Shown here: positions 21,371 to 33,267 of the stretch, one piece after another
Numbering within the stretch: position 1 is the stretch's first letter
How the letters are laid out: each line of letters starts with the position of its first letter
Program-made: the position numbers and the translations under genes
The notes under the pieces: generated by a model
What the model was told of the DNA's origin: nothing
The model's input: only the letters and a program-made list of their open reading frames with translations
The model's database searches: none
Assembly: GCA_034766995.1 (NCBI GenBank)
Contig: CM068318.1
Location: forward strand, 37,648,456 to 37,712,455
Origin: Acanthacorydalis orientalis
Lineage: Eukaryota; Arthropoda; Insecta; Megaloptera; Corydalidae
Direction of reading: 5' to 3'
Length of the DNA: 64,000 nt

Positions 21371-21791
21371 TCATAATATCTGAAAACAAACTAAAAGCGA
21401 ATCTCGATTTTGTTTCACGCACATTTTGAAAATTAGTTTATAGAGTAAGTTTCTCCAGTAGTTGTATAAAAAACAATAAGTAAACACAAAAAATACATAA
21501 AGAAAATGTGTTACATGAGATAAAGATATAGAAGATGAGACGACTGTGACAATTATAGAGTAGAATATTAAATAAAAGAAATGTTGTTTATTAAAAGGAT
21601 GAAAATAATTTCAATAATTCTTAAATTATCAAACAGTTCTAGCATTACTCTCAAGTCTTCTTTTAATGACTCTAAAAGATGAAAATAATAGGAACTATAT
21701 AGTGTGAATGGTACACAGGAGTTCAACAACCAGACTTCGAATACACTGACTTGTTTTATTGGCTGTGTGAGGAATATGGCGTAAGTGATTG

Positions 21792-21822
<31 letters not shown>

Positions 21823-23517
21823 TAGGGAAGACTGGGACTAAGTGAACCGTTTTTTAAGTCGTTTTACATTAACAAAATAAATGTGTTTCTCAAAATAAAG
21901 TGAGCTATTGCACAGGTAAAACCCTTAACTACAAAAATGTGTAGGCTGTTTTAATATTCATTTTGTATTTTTCTCGTTGTTTAAGAAAAACTGAAGACGT
22001 ACAAAACTTGACATGTCAAAATTTCCGGGGCTAAGTGAACCACTATATTGAAAATTGGTTAAAAATCAAAATAAAACGTTTTTATCATGAAAAATATTTA
22101 ATATATTTCATTTAGCCTTTGGGCCATAATTTATATGTATTTTATGAAACCTTTTTTATAAATTAAGGCATGAAATAAGTACTTAGAATTGGATAACTCT
22201 AATCGACTGTTTTTTTCGGTCGTTCTCTCTTCGTGGAAGCCACTGTCAGTATGGGTTTCGAAACTACTTTCGTAAGATCCCCTTCTTTTCTTTGTTTAGC
22301 CCTCTCTTAGTCCACTGCCAGTTCCTTCATAGTAGGTGAGTCTGTGAGAACGGTGCTTGTTCACCGCTTACGTCCTTTACGAGTCTGTTATCTCGAACCG
22401 ACCCTTGAAATATGCTCAGATATTTTCTAGCGTCGATTTAAACTCCATTTTGAAAGAAGAACGAGGCGTTCCAATAGTCGCATGAACAGACTCTACGATG
22501 TTAGGCTCAGCTGTGAGAGACTTGGCAACAAAGTCAGTGGGATCAGTCCAGGCTGTGTCGAATTCGATGGTGTCAAGCAGGAATGCTCTAATCTCCGCAT
22601 CCTGTGAGTCGGCTTCATCTAATTCGTCCACGTCGAATTCCGCTATGGCGACATCGTTTAAGTCGTTGGACCCGCTCGGTTGGACGACCTCGTTTGCGTC
22701 ATTGGACCTAGCTTGACAAGTCACGACTCCGATTGGTATCTGCATCGTTGTGACCTCTGTTTCGTCCATGTGTCATATACAGTGATCCGAGAAATGATAC
22801 TTCTCCTATACTTTTTTCATCATCCCAAAGAATCGGTTAACATTTGTCCTGTTGAAGCTCGTGGCACGTACCAAACTGGTGGATACCGGCCTCCGTATGG
22901 ATACTGTTGTGTTCTTCTTGAGAAATGCTGTTAACCAATGTTTTCCGACCATGCACGCTTCTTTCCAAGACACTGGAATTGCCAAATTCAATTTCATAAC
23001 ATATTCATACGCTGAAGTCTGCATCTCTTTCGGGGAGTGGCCGAAGTTCACATCGTTGCAGTGCTCCAGATACTCAACTTATAGAAAATACAAGTTAAAA
23101 AAAATCAGAGCAAAATTAAGATCATGTTCACTTAGCCCCGGTCGCATCTGGTTCATTTAGCCCCGGATCCATATTTGAATCTTAATTATAAAAAAAATAT
23201 ATTAATATCCTAAATATGACAAAAAAATAACGGTAATGTGTTCAGGAGGCCTTAAAATTTCATAATCACTTACATTCAGAATTGTTTACAACAAACAGTT
23301 GTAAATAATTAAAAAATTCCACGAAAATAAAAATTCACTTCTGCACTGCTGAAACACTCAAAGCGTAATAAAACTAGAACCATAACATTCCAACTCTACT
23401 AAACAATGTTGGTCACGTGGGGATATTAATAGTAATCCACAGTACTAAAGGCGAGTTTATAAAACGTCTTTATCTGGATCAAAAAGCAGAGGTTCTCTTA
23501 GCTTCAGTTTCCCCTAC
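21823..23517 (-). mobile_element. Pogo-like DNA transposon with subterminal repeats, internally deleted
   Basis: The left end GGGAAGACTGGGACTAAGTG (from about 21825) and the right end, AGCTTCAGTTTCCCC, are imperfect inverted repeats next to TA-rich DNA. A 16-bp motif of type GGGGCTAAGTGAACC occurs twice on the left (about 21833 and 22027) and twice inverted on the right (about 23126 and 23151), like transposase-binding sites. The encoded transposase lacks its catalytic middle. Confidence 0.72.
22416..23051 (-). pseudogene. Pogo-like transposase with deleted catalytic core
   Basis: The first frame (23051-22806) reads FGHSPKEMQTSAYEYVMKLN, then SWKEACMVGKHWLTAFLKKN, and SLVRATSFNRTNVNRFF. The W-K-x..G-x-x-W-x-x-x-F-x-K-R block and A-T-S-x-x-R-x-x-x-F-N are typical of the CENP-B-like HTH of pogo-class transposases. 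After a stop and a shift, HMDETEVTTMQIP matches the D-E-T-G-[VI]-T block that carries the first catalytic Asp. The middle of the DDE domain is then missing, and an acidic C-terminal tail (VDELDEADSQDAEIRAFLLD) follows. Plus-strand frames here are shadows. Confidence 0.75.
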
Positions 23518-23520
23518 ATA

Positions 23521-23597
23521 TTATATATATATATAATAATTATGTATGTATGTATGTATGTATGTATATATGTATATATGTATATATATATATATAT
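23521..23597. repeat. TA and (GTAT)n array
   Basis: TA runs flank five GTAT units and GTATATAT steps. Confidence 0.95.
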
Positions 23598-23648
23598 CCT
23601 AATGAAGTTATGTCTAAAATAATGCGGTTCATTTATTAATCTTTAATC

Positions 23649-24098
23649 TTGTACTGTAGTGATATCTCTGATAATGAATTAGTTAATAAAGAGCTCTCTC
23701 AATTGCCTATCATTTTGAGTGCCGATTTTAATGAAAATTTTGCTTCGAAAGAAGCACAACTTTTGATTGATTTTTTAAATCAAAAATTTAATTGTGCAAT
23801 AAATAATGATCGACATGTCTCCACCACTAAACCGGGATGTACATTTGACCTTGTATTTGTTAGATATTCAGACAAATTACAATCAAAAACATTCATTTCA
23901 AACATAAGCCAAATGTCTCTTTTCTGGAAAACGAATCTACGGAAACTTCGTTATAATAAATCAAAATATTTAATAAATCGTGTAATACCCATCGAGAATT
24001 ATCTCACAGACTTAACCTGTTTCCTATCTGGTGTGTATGTAGATTTTGTGTTTTACTTCCGTAGTCTGTGGTGTAAAATGTATGGTATATTTTTTTAA
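23649..24098 (+). pseudogene. Endonuclease/exonuclease/phosphatase-like domain fragment of a mobile element
   Basis: The frame contains LPIILSADFNENFASKEAQL, then NCAINNDRHVSTTKPGCTFD and LVFVRYSDKLQSKTF. The D-F-N motif (usually G-D-F-N), a Thr-rich substrate loop (S-T-T) and the T-x-D-x-V-F segment fit an endonuclease/exonuclease/phosphatase fold. I recall similar domains fused to Helitron helicases and in retroelements in arthropods. Similarity fades after residue about 88 and the final S-x-H pair is not seen, so the fragment is probably inactive. Confidence 0.5.
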
Positions 24099-24099
24099 T

Positions 24100-25829
24100 A
24101 TGGAATTCAGATTATTAATCGCTAGACTAAGTGTATATAAATTACAGGAATTAAATATAAAAGTGATAAATATCCTGCATATAAAATAATAGTGTTTTGC
24201 TTCTTAAATGTTCTCTTATTTTTTGATTTACCTTCATACATTGTAATTATTTTTAAGAAGAGTAAGGATATGAGACTTGTTGACTTGTGACTCATGTTAC
24301 TTTGTTGACTTGCTCTATCTTAAATATATAAGTTATTTTGCATATGTACTAGGTTTGTTCGATATGCACACTGTACTTACTCTGAACTGACTCTTACATT
24401 TTATGACTTTACCGTGACTTTCTTACTCTGAACTTGTTTTTATCGAACAATATAGAGTAAGATTAGAGTAAATCATATGAATACTGGCAAGTTTGGGTGA
24501 TTTGTTCATTCGATAGCTATTATCATAAGATAGCTATTATAAAGACTCTCGAGCTAGACAGAGATGCTTACGTTACTCTAAGAAAAATCTAGAGTAGGTT
24601 CAGAGTACATATGGAACAGTCCTACACTGTTGTATAATTCAAAAACAAGTAAGCACTTTGCATATGTATATAATCTTTTCGGCTAACAATTCCGTCCCTG
24701 TGTATAAGTTAGGTAAAATTTCAAAAGATATTATAATTGTCATAATGTGTCTCTTTGTCCTTGCGAACAGTATCACAGCATGCACGTTCGTTCGTTTTCG
24801 TTGTACATGCGCTTCCGAGAACATTGACTGCAACTATTGCAAAAACTTGTGCATTGTAATTACAGTCGTGTGTTTACCTGACAGATTAAAAATCTGAATA
24901 CCTACCTGAATGTACGAAATCTCACGTACTGCTTTCGATATTTACTCTCTATCCACTGTTACGTTCAGTTGTAATGCGAGTTTTGTTGCAACAGACGCTT
25001 CGACGATGGGATATTGATCGATTTTTAAATCAACATCGGTCTGAAATTGAATATCATTAAATAATATCCACCTCAGTGGTATTATAATTATTTAATAAAG
25101 ATTATATTTGATTATATATATAATATTAAATTTATTGATAGCGTGTAATTAGTTTAAATTACATTTTGTTGTCATATACGTATACATAAAATTACATTAA
25201 ATATACTGTCTCACTTCTCCAACACAGGTATGTCAATTAGTATGAATAGAGATAGAGTTCATACGAATACTTTTAATCAATTCGTAATAAGTGATTTTAA
25301 CCAACAAGGGAGACACGATTATGTAATAACAGGATTTTATCAGTGACACTGATATTTTTGACATAAGTATGATTAATTAGAATTTTAATTAAATGAAGTT
25401 GAGTACATGAAAAAAAACTTGTAATATATGTAATTTGTTCAAATTGTTGATGAATAATGTTAGTCAAATGAATTATACTGAAATTATTTTTTTGTCTGTT
25501 TACTCGTCTATGAATTCATTTGATGTGTAACTTTCTGTAATTTAACAAATTAAATTTATAATAATCTAAATTAAACATAAAACATACACACCAGAATGAT
25601 CAAATGGTATCGGAGTTCATTTTATTAAAACACCATATAGAAAAAATTTTTATCTCGAGTTTTCAAAACTGTAGTGAGATACAAAAATTATACATACTTT
25701 TATCTATATATTTGGATGAAAATAATATCATATCTTTCATTTTTGTATTAACTCTTCCAATATACACAATAACTAACAAGAAATGACTGTCCAGTCCGAG
25801 AAAATTTTCACTCATTTTACAAAACATGA
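24100..25829. other. AT-rich stretch without a recognisable gene
   Basis: The 24690-25030 part is more complex, with TTCGTTCGTTTTCG and TGCGCTTCCGAG, but no exon is supported. The 64- to 81-codon frames have no recognisable domain. Confidence 0.4.
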
Positions 25830-25925
25830 AGAAATTCTGATCAAAAATTTTCAATAAATAATAATTTATGAATTTTGATTGTTGTTTGTGCACATTTCTT
25901 ATTGTCATTGGTATTGAAACGTGCT
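25830..25925 (-). repeat. Hammerhead-like/foldback dispersed repeat, copy f
   Basis: On the minus strand it reads CAATGACAATAAGAAATGTG and CACAAACAACAATCAAAA. GAAA and the ATGTGCA part are kept; the first core block is lost. Confidence 0.5.
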
Positions 25926-26459
25926 TAAAAATGATTTTGTAGTTTATGAAAAATGTTTTTGTAGTTTATGAAATCAAAAAGAGTTCGATAAAGAGTTTAA
26001 TTCTAATAAATCGTAGCTTTTTTTGCCAAGTACTATTAAAAATTGAATGTTTTGATGTTTTTATGGTTGTGTAAAGTGTGCTGAAATGAAATAATAAAAT
26101 CTGTAATTAGATTTTTTCAAAGTCGAGCACAAGTGATGTCGAAATGTTAATAAATTGAACAAGAGAGAAAAAATAGTAACAATAATTTGTTTCTCAATGA
26201 CAAATTTATCTTTTTATTCAAAATAATTAATAATCAATTAATAAACGTCTTTGAAAACAAAGTTGGTTTATGGAAGAGTGAAAAATTCATTTAAGAAATT
26301 AAATTTAGTCACAAGATTAAAACATTATTTGAATATCGACTTTCGAGTTAGACACCTGAGCAGGTATCAGAATTTAAAAATTAAAATAACACATTCAATT
26401 ATGATTTATTTTGTAATTTAATCTAAAATTCTTTTTGCGTGGCAGTTTTTTAAAAAATC

Positions 26460-26900
26460 ATTATATAAGGGTGATTTCAAAAGTTCACAGCCTAAAATAT
26501 AAGTGCCGGTAATATTTTAAATATTTGTAAGACATTACAAAGCGATTTGTATCTTATACATAACCTCAAAGTCTATAATTAATGTGTCAAGAAGTTTGTT
26601 GCAAATATCAATTTAAATAAAGCTCTTTTTGTGCCTTTGTTGGAATGGATTCAGTTAAACAACGTGCGGTGATAAAGTTTTTTGTCAAAAAAAGGTTTAA
26701 GGCTAACAGAAATCTTTAATGAGATGAAAAATGTACTTGGTGATAGTGTAACTTCGTATACAATTATAAAAAAGTGAAGAGCTGAATTTAAATGTGTCCG
26801 TGCAAGCTTAGAATGTAACCTGCCTAGTGGACGTCCAAAAACTGCAACTTTTAAAAACATTTCAATATCGATATCATCTTATTTAGAGCACCAGTGTACA
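26460..26900 (+). mobile_element. Mariner relic, 5' part, other subfamily
   Basis: The left side, AAGGGTGATTTCAAAAGTTC at about 26467, may be its terminus. It is unlike the TTAGGTTGG ends, so this is a different mariner lineage. Only the beginning of the transposase remains. Confidence 0.55.
26647..26865 (+). pseudogene. Mariner transposase N-terminus, frameshifted
   Basis: ATG at 26647 gives MDSVKQRAVIKFFVKK; after a one-base shift it continues as GLRLTEIFNEMKNVLGDS, SYTIIKK, stop, RAEFKC, and NLPSGRPKTAT. V-I-K-F-x-x-K-[KE]-G..E-I..M and S-G-R-P are hallmarks of the mariner HTH half. About 75 residues survive of about 340. Confidence 0.72.
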
Positions 26901-26924
26901 GAGTATTATAAGAAACAGATTTTT

Positions 26925-27035
26925 CTGTATCTTAATGCACTGAAGATGATAGAATCTCCATCTAAATCCATATAAGAAATAATAAACATTGATTTTTAAT
27001 GATTTATTGAACATTTTTTCAGAAGTTGTTTTTGA
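26925..27035 (+). repeat. Hammerhead-like dispersed repeat, copy g
   Basis: CTGAAGATGATAGAATCTCC is followed by ATCTAAATCC, so the GAAA has become TAAA. The AT-rich foldback tail with GATTTATTGAACATTTTTTC is kept. The upstream CAGATTTTTCTGTATC is shared with the copy at 48405. Confidence 0.55.
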
Positions 27036-27289
27036 GATTTGTGCGGTGAAAAAAGATAATTCATTTGTGATGTTAAAATATCATAGTATTGGAATAAATT
27101 CTTTTACTTTTTATTAATCTTAACAAATTACCAATTATATTTTGAAATAAAGAACTTAATTATTTAACGTTTCACACCATAATTTAAAATTTCAAATTAC
27201 TGAAATTAAGAAAAATAAATAGCGGTCTGAAAAATAAATAAAATAATCAACTCAACGCACAGATCTAGTCAATAGGTCTGTTATTTCAT

Positions 27290-27595
27290 AATGTGCAACT
27301 ATCTATTATCAGCAATCGTCACACAATGATAATAACAGTGCGTACAGAGACCTACCCCTACGGTGCGTGTAATGGAAGAAAACCACAAAGTAGGGTCCAC
27401 AAATAAGACGACAACAATAACAGTAGCCGGAATTTGGTGTATTGGGACGGTACTAAGGGTCGTGCCGAGGGTGTGCGCCCCGTTGCGCAGTACATAGGAC
27501 TGTTGTAACCCCCCGACGGGTTTCGGTGCGTCGCATAGCGTGTACATCGTGCACAATGTTGTCGACACTATTTTTATCCACACCCAGCGTTTACA
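27290..27595. other. Isolated GC-rich island, unrecognised
   Basis: From about 27330 to 27590 the sequence is clearly GC-richer than its surroundings, with runs such as GTTGTAACCCCCCGACGGGT. The 94-codon minus-strand frame across it matches nothing I know. It could be a piece of an unknown young repeat, a CpG-bearing regulatory block or an exon of an unrecognised transcript. Confidence 0.3.
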
Positions 27596-27977
27596 ATTTA
27601 TTATTATTATCTCGTTTGGTTCAATTATTGCATATTTAACTGTTTTTTAACATGTACGTGATTTATGTTTTGATAATTTTCCAGTTTTTTTAAATACATG
27701 TTTCTTAAAACAGTTATATATGTTTTTTAAAAAAATATTTTCTGTTCTATGATTTTTTTTTTATAAATTGACACCGTTGTTAGCCCGATGACTTTTTTAA
27801 TGTTTCACCTTAACTAAAAATGATAATGAAATATTATATGGTTGTTACAAATAGAAACAATACAGTCTTAAAAAGGGGTAAAACTAATTTCTAGTAAAAT
27901 TCTGAAAAGAAGAGAAAGAAAAACATTTAAACGAAAAAATTATTAACTATTCAAATCCCTTCATTCTTTTTGCGCTA

Positions 27978-27983
<6 letters not shown>

Positions 27984-28046
<63 letters not shown>
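27984..28046. repeat. (TA)n array
   Basis: About 62 bases of TA. The preceding 27890-27983 (GAAAAGAAGAGAAAGAAAAAC and CTCTGTGTATATA) recurs at about 57745-57835. Confidence 0.95.
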
Positions 28047-28051
<5 letters not shown>

Positions 28052-29001
28052 GTACATATGAATATAAAAATGTAATATTTATCAACGTCTTTGACAAACA
28101 ATTCTGACAAAAACGATTAGCAATGGTAATCACCTCGATTAAAAGCTGATTGACTGATGTTTATTTGCATTAAAAGTACAATGTCCTAATACAAAAGGTT
28201 TATAATACATAAAAAAATCACTACGGCAAAAAATATATTACTTTTATAAAATATTATTCATGTGAATGTTCTATTAGAATTTTATATTTCCATTATAAAT
28301 AATTCATACTTATTTCTGTGTTTAAAAAAACAATATGTCAGGACAAGTTAAGAAGTATAAAGACATTTAAAAAGTAAAAAAGTCTTATTCTACATACAGG
28401 ACTTTTATTAAGGTCATTTTTTTTACAAAATCTCTTCTGAGTTCTATGCACATAGTCTTAATCATACTTGATGTATTTCGTTCTGGAAGAAAGTTTTTAG
28501 ACTATTTCACGGCCACGTTTGTAGCGTACTAATGACTTTCTAATCAAAAGAGAAATTTTTGAAAAGTATTGTGAGGACAGACGTTTCTTAATATAGTTCA
28601 TTCATATAGTACAAGAGTAGATGCATGAACGACTAAAAATTTTCTTTTGAGATAGTCCAGAAGCTGATTGAGTGTTGGACTAAATGCATAGAAATTTAAG
28701 AAGATTATATAGAAAAATGACCTTAATAAAAATCCTATATGCAGAGTGAGACTTTCTTATTTCTTAAATATCATTTTATTATTTAAAATTTCTTCCTATA
28801 AAAAAGTTTATATACAATACTCTATCTGATATTAATTTATACATATAAGATAAGGGAAGTTATAAATTGACGTGTCTTCTTCCCTTACTGCTCTACAAAA
28901 TAATTAGAATATAAGTTATTTATTATTATTAAAAGTGAGGTTAGCATTAAACAGAATGGAATATAAAGCATATTAGAATAAAGATTACTGAACACTAATC
29001 A

Positions 29002-29038
<37 letters not shown>

Positions 29039-29247
29039 TTAGATTTCTTTCAATTGACAGAATTATCATTGCGTTTTATCTTTTTTCTAATTACATAACG
29101 TAAGACAAATGAAAAACTATTTAAATCACATAAAAATGGATTTGTTTTTATATTTCTGAGACTAAAGTTACTTATTTGTATAAAAATGGTTATTTTTAAA
29201 TGAAAAATAATAATATTCTTGCTTTTTAATTTATTTTTTTGTAAACA

Positions 29248-29248
<1 letters not shown>
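28047..29248. other. AT-rich stretch without a recognisable gene
   Basis: Only short chance frames. A TA array lies at 29005-29034. GGACTTTTATTAAGGTCATTTT (about 28400) is echoed in reverse near 28720 (AATGACCTTAATAAAAATCC), so 28390-28750 may be an imperfect inverted-repeat element. Confidence 0.4.
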
Positions 29249-29287
<39 letters not shown>

Positions 29288-29559
29288 TAAGGCTTCCATT
29301 TGCATTGTTAATTGGTACCAAAAACTGCTGACGCAAATCGAAATAATCTATTGCATAGTATTTCTATAGGACTTTTTTTAAATCGTTTCATCTAAATGAA
29401 TAATGCATATCATGAAAACTGAAAATCAAGCCAAAATAAAATGCATGATGATTAAAATTTAAAAAAATAATCTTTTATTCATCGTAATAAATAAAATTAG
29501 CCAAACAAAAGTATTATGAAATTTATTTGTACATTAAATGTATATGATAAATATTTTTT

Positions 29560-30110
29560 ATTCTGAACTGGAAGATGAATCTGTGTCCATTGCTGGCGAC
29601 CGGACTTGGTTAATTAAAAATTTATCTCAAGTTTGTTGAATTCCCACAACCTTTTTACTCAATAAATTTGTTTGTAGCAATTTACGGCTTTCATCCACAG
29701 TTCTTGCCACTCTTGAACTTCGTTCTTCATTAGAATCATCAGATGAAAGAATGTCCATTACATCTGATATCAATTGCATTGCTTTCGAAATGACTAGTGG
29801 TTAATTTTCTTTCTTCTGGTATCAGTCTGTATCAGTCTCATCCATCACATGTTTTAAATCCATATTAATCAAGTCTTCGTTATTCAGTTCTTCGTCCCGG
29901 GATTTAATCACCTCGTTGATATCGTCCTCTTCCATACTTGAAAATTTGCTTCTCTGGCCGTCTCAGCAAGTCCTCTATGAACCCTGTGCACTTCATCCAC
30001 ATCCGAATATTTGGATATGTATTCAGGCCATATTTTGTGCCTATTTCCATTCATGCATGACGGTTTTATTTCCTTCCACGATTGGCCGTTTTCAATGGCC
30101 ATCATGATAT
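29560..30110 (-). pseudogene. Tigger-like transposase C-terminal remnant, second type
   Basis: On the minus strand: ENGQSWKEIKPSCMNGNRHK, then IWPEYISKYSDVDEVHRVHR, and after frame changes ELNNEDLINMDLKHVMDETD. The pattern S-W-x-E-I-K-x-S-[CT]-[ML]-N-G..W-P-E and L-x-N-E-D-L belongs to pogo/Tigger C-terminal tails. The region lies between TA arrays at 29249-29285 and 30116-30144. No catalytic residues and no clear terminal repeats are seen. Confidence 0.62.
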
Positions 30111-30112
30111 TA

Positions 30113-30115
<3 letters not shown>

Positions 30116-30149
<34 letters not shown>

Positions 30150-30839
30150 TTGTTATTCAACCTTTTCTCTCCACATCTGTTGAGCAACTAACTTAACAGT
30201 ATAATTTCATTTTTACATTTGTATAATGACTATTATTCTTATCTAAACACTTTTTATAAACTATTCTATTATAAATATAATATAGATGTAACTCATAATA
30301 ACGATAAAAAGACAAATTAAGTGGGGAATTACTCAAAAAATGAAAAAAGTAAATGAATTACCGAAAAAATTAAAAATAATTCCATAACGCAAACGAGGTC
30401 TTGGTATATATATATATATATACACACCAAGACCTCGAATTGTATGAGTGAATTAAGCTTCTACATAAAGTATTAAAAAACGAAGCAAAAATTAAAAAAA
30501 TCATGTTGACTTAATTTTTGCGTCGTTTTTTTATATTTTTATCTGAAAGATGAAATTGAACCACACACACACAGATATATATATATATATATAATTGTAT
30601 ATAATCCTTTCCTCTCGAAATCTGGTGAGCAACTAACCTAACGGTATAAATTAATTTTTACATTTGTATATTTTATATATAATGAATATCATTATTGTCT
30701 AAACACCTTTCATCAACTGATATATTATAAAGATAATAAAGATGAAAAGAAAAATTAAATGTGGAGTTATTCAAAAAATGAAAAAAGTAAATGAATTACC
30801 GAAAAAATTAAAAAAAATTCCATAACGTAAATGAGGTCT

Positions 30840-30901
<62 letters not shown>

Positions 30902-31320
30902 CGGCCAAGCTACAGACACCAATAAACGATATACGGTATCGGTGTGTGAGAGAGTGTCGTTATAGTAGTATGTTTAAGCGACAATCGGATGTTAATTGTT
31001 GAATATTTTTATTTTAAATTGTTGATTGTTGAATATTTTTATTTTATTTTTATTTTTTTTTATTGTTTGTTGTTCGAATGAAAAATATGTCTGTGAATGT
31101 AGACTGTCAATGAGTGTCGAAACCGTATTGAAAAAGGAAAGGGATTACTTGTTGCGGGATCAATGAGTTCGGATGTAGGACAGACGTGATAAAAAACAGA
31201 AGTTTCATTTGTTTTTCGTTTCGGTTAAAAGATTAATGAAAACTAATATACTGCATTATTATAAACTTCAATGGCGTTTAATTTAACCTGACTTCTGCCA
31301 CTGCCGCTGTGCACTCCAAC

Positions 31321-31367
<47 letters not shown>

Positions 31368-31758
31368 CACACACATCAATTTATATGAGTCAATTTAGGC
31401 TTCCACATAAAAGTATTAAAAAATATCACAAAAATTAAAAAAAATCATGTCGACTTTTAATTTTTGCGTCGTTTTTTAATACTTTCATCTGAAAGCTTAA
31501 ATTGAATCACACACACACATATATATATATATATGTAATTGTTTATACACCTTTTCTCTTCACATCTGATGAGTAATTAACTTAACGGTATAAATTCATT
31601 TTTACATTTGTATATTTTATGTATAATGATTATTATTCTTGTCTAAACACCTTTTATGAACTGATCTTTATTTCATAATAAAGGCAAATTTAATGAGGAA
31701 TTATCAAAAAAATCTAAAAAGTTAGTTAATTATCAAAAAAAAATTCATAACAATGCAA

Positions 31759-31792
<34 letters not shown>
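30116..31792. repeat. Patchwork of two repeat modules joined by TA arrays
   Basis: Module A (TTCTCTCCACATCTGTTGAG and about 250 bases after it) occurs at about 30145, 30590 and 31536. Module B (AAGTATTAAAAAACGAAGCA with TTTTTGCGTCGTTTTTTTAT) occurs at about 30430-30570 and 31375-31510, with a partial copy at 61805-61880. Every joint is a TA array. At 30394-30405 and 30426-30437 CGAGGTCTTGGT and its reverse complement flank one array. The order is A, B, A, unique, B, A. Confidence 0.8.
30901..31320. other. Non-repeated block inside the patchwork
   Basis: More complex than its flanks: CACCAATAAACGATATACGG, GGGATTACTTGTTGCGGGAT and a GC-richer CCACTGCCGCTGTGCACTCC at its end. GGATTA is the core site of K50 homeodomains such as Otd. 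No open frame is supported. Confidence 0.3.
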
Positions 31793-31793
<1 letters not shown>

Positions 31794-31950
31794 TTATACA
31801 CATGCACATTAATTTTTAAGCATATTTTATGTGTATAAAATTTGTAACTCGGCACGAATTGTCTATATCAAACCATAGAAACTGACAAAGTAATTTACAT
31901 AAGAGCTACACTTGCCGCTGAATTTATACAGATATTCAATAGAGAGGTGT

Positions 31951-31981
31951 TATATAAATGTGTATCATTTCGTATTCAGTT
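31951..31981 (+). promoter_or_regulatory. Candidate core promoter (TATA box and initiator)
   Basis: TATATAAA at 31951-31958 lies about 27 bases before the A of TCAGTT at 31976-31981, an arthropod-type initiator. The spacing is slightly short of the usual -30. Such motif pairs arise by chance in TA-rich DNA. Confidence 0.25.
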
Positions 31982-32184
31982 GTGCTGTAGACATCGTTTT
32001 AATTTGAACAAAATTACATGACGTCTCCACTACTATTCGTGTACCGTTCGTTTAAAGCAGTCTATTGCACAAAATTCTACTGATTAGAACGTACGAGTTT
32101 CGACGAAACACATTTTCTATAGAAGTGACTGAAATTGTTTGCAACAATAACGATGGGAATTGAGAGAGAACGTTTCACAAACAA
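31978..32184 (+). other. Candidate 5' non-coding exon
   Basis: From the initiator-like A to a strong splice donor AACAA|GTAAGA (GT at 32185) is a 207-base, non-repetitive stretch of higher complexity with no long open frame. It could be a first non-coding exon spliced to the acceptor at 48937-48938 of the otd coding exon, giving a 16.8-kb intron. This is inference from motifs only. Confidence 0.22.
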
Positions 32185-32456
32185 GTAAGAACTCATTTAA
32201 CTGTCTCACTCGAACAACACTAAATGGATATATACGTTCTTTAAAAACACACAGGTACCTTAGTATGCATTGTTGTGTCCGAAAGGTCGAACCCTGTCTA
32301 AAATATCGATTTTTGAGTCAGTTTGATTTTATCTGTGGTCTCGTTAAGGACACTTTCAGCTGATATTACAAGCGCGTGTACGTCGATGACGGAAAATTCG
32401 TATCGAATAGTTAAAGAAAGTACGTTAGTAACGAATTCGATGGTATTTTTTTACAT

Positions 32457-32465
<9 letters not shown>

Positions 32466-32511
<46 letters not shown>

Positions 32512-32532
32512 TAATATATATATATATATATA
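32466..32532. repeat. (TA)n array
   Basis: Two TA runs preceded by a short ACACAC stretch. Confidence 0.95.
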
Positions 32533-33047
32533 TTCAGTGTTATTTTTTCATGATTTGATATCGTTGTACAAACATTGAAAAAAGTGTCTTGTGCTGATAA
32601 ATGAATGTACTTATTTTATGAAATAAGATTAAAAATAGATATACTTGTTTTTGCCGTCGTAGACCTTGATTTTATACATCTTTGTTGTGTGTTTATTGTT
32701 TTTTTTTCGGTGTGCTGATCGTTTTCGAATTTGATTTTTCGTTTAATAATTGTCTTTCTGTACCGAGTGAAAATTTTCTGACAACATTGAACTAGGATCC
32801 ATAATGTTTTGTGATAATTGAATTATATACAGTGATCTTTATACATTTGTGTTACGGTGAGTTTCTATATCATTTCTAGTCATTTATTTGATTTAATTAG
32901 TGATTATTTCGTTGGTTCAATATTTATACAAATTTAGATATTTGTTGATGAATAAAACTAATTTTAAATTGCAAGAATTGAATTATTCTGAGTTTTATGT
33001 ATTAACGATATTTAACAGACAACTGACTGTCAAAAATCAAAATTTCG

Positions 33048-33048
33048 A

Positions 33049-33090
<42 letters not shown>

Positions 33091-33113
33091 ATTTTTTTTT
33101 TTGAATATATATG

Positions 33114-33145
<32 letters not shown>
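33048..33145. repeat. (TA)n array with T-rich interruption
   Basis: TA runs at 33048-33090 and 33118-33145 around TTTTTTTTTTTTGAATAT. ATATATGTTATATA and TATAACATAT give it dyad symmetry. Confidence 0.92.
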
Positions 33146-33267
33146 CATATTAAAAGTTTTAAAGAATTAATAATTGAAGAAATCACAACGACTTTTACAG
33201 TTATTCTCTGAAAAGTAAACCTTAGTTGTGTAATTTTCTACAAACATATATATATATATATATATAT

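Noticed and set aside
22498..23160. Plus-strand frames of 72, 84 and 102 codons
   Set aside because: Shadows of the pogo-like transposase on the minus strand.
23649..24098. A host DNA-repair endonuclease gene
   Set aside because: The fragment has only the D-F-N and T-x-D-x-V-F parts, no intron structure and mobile-element surroundings.
27299..27583. 94-codon minus-strand frame in the GC island
   Set aside because: No domain, no splice or promoter context; kept only as an unexplained GC island.
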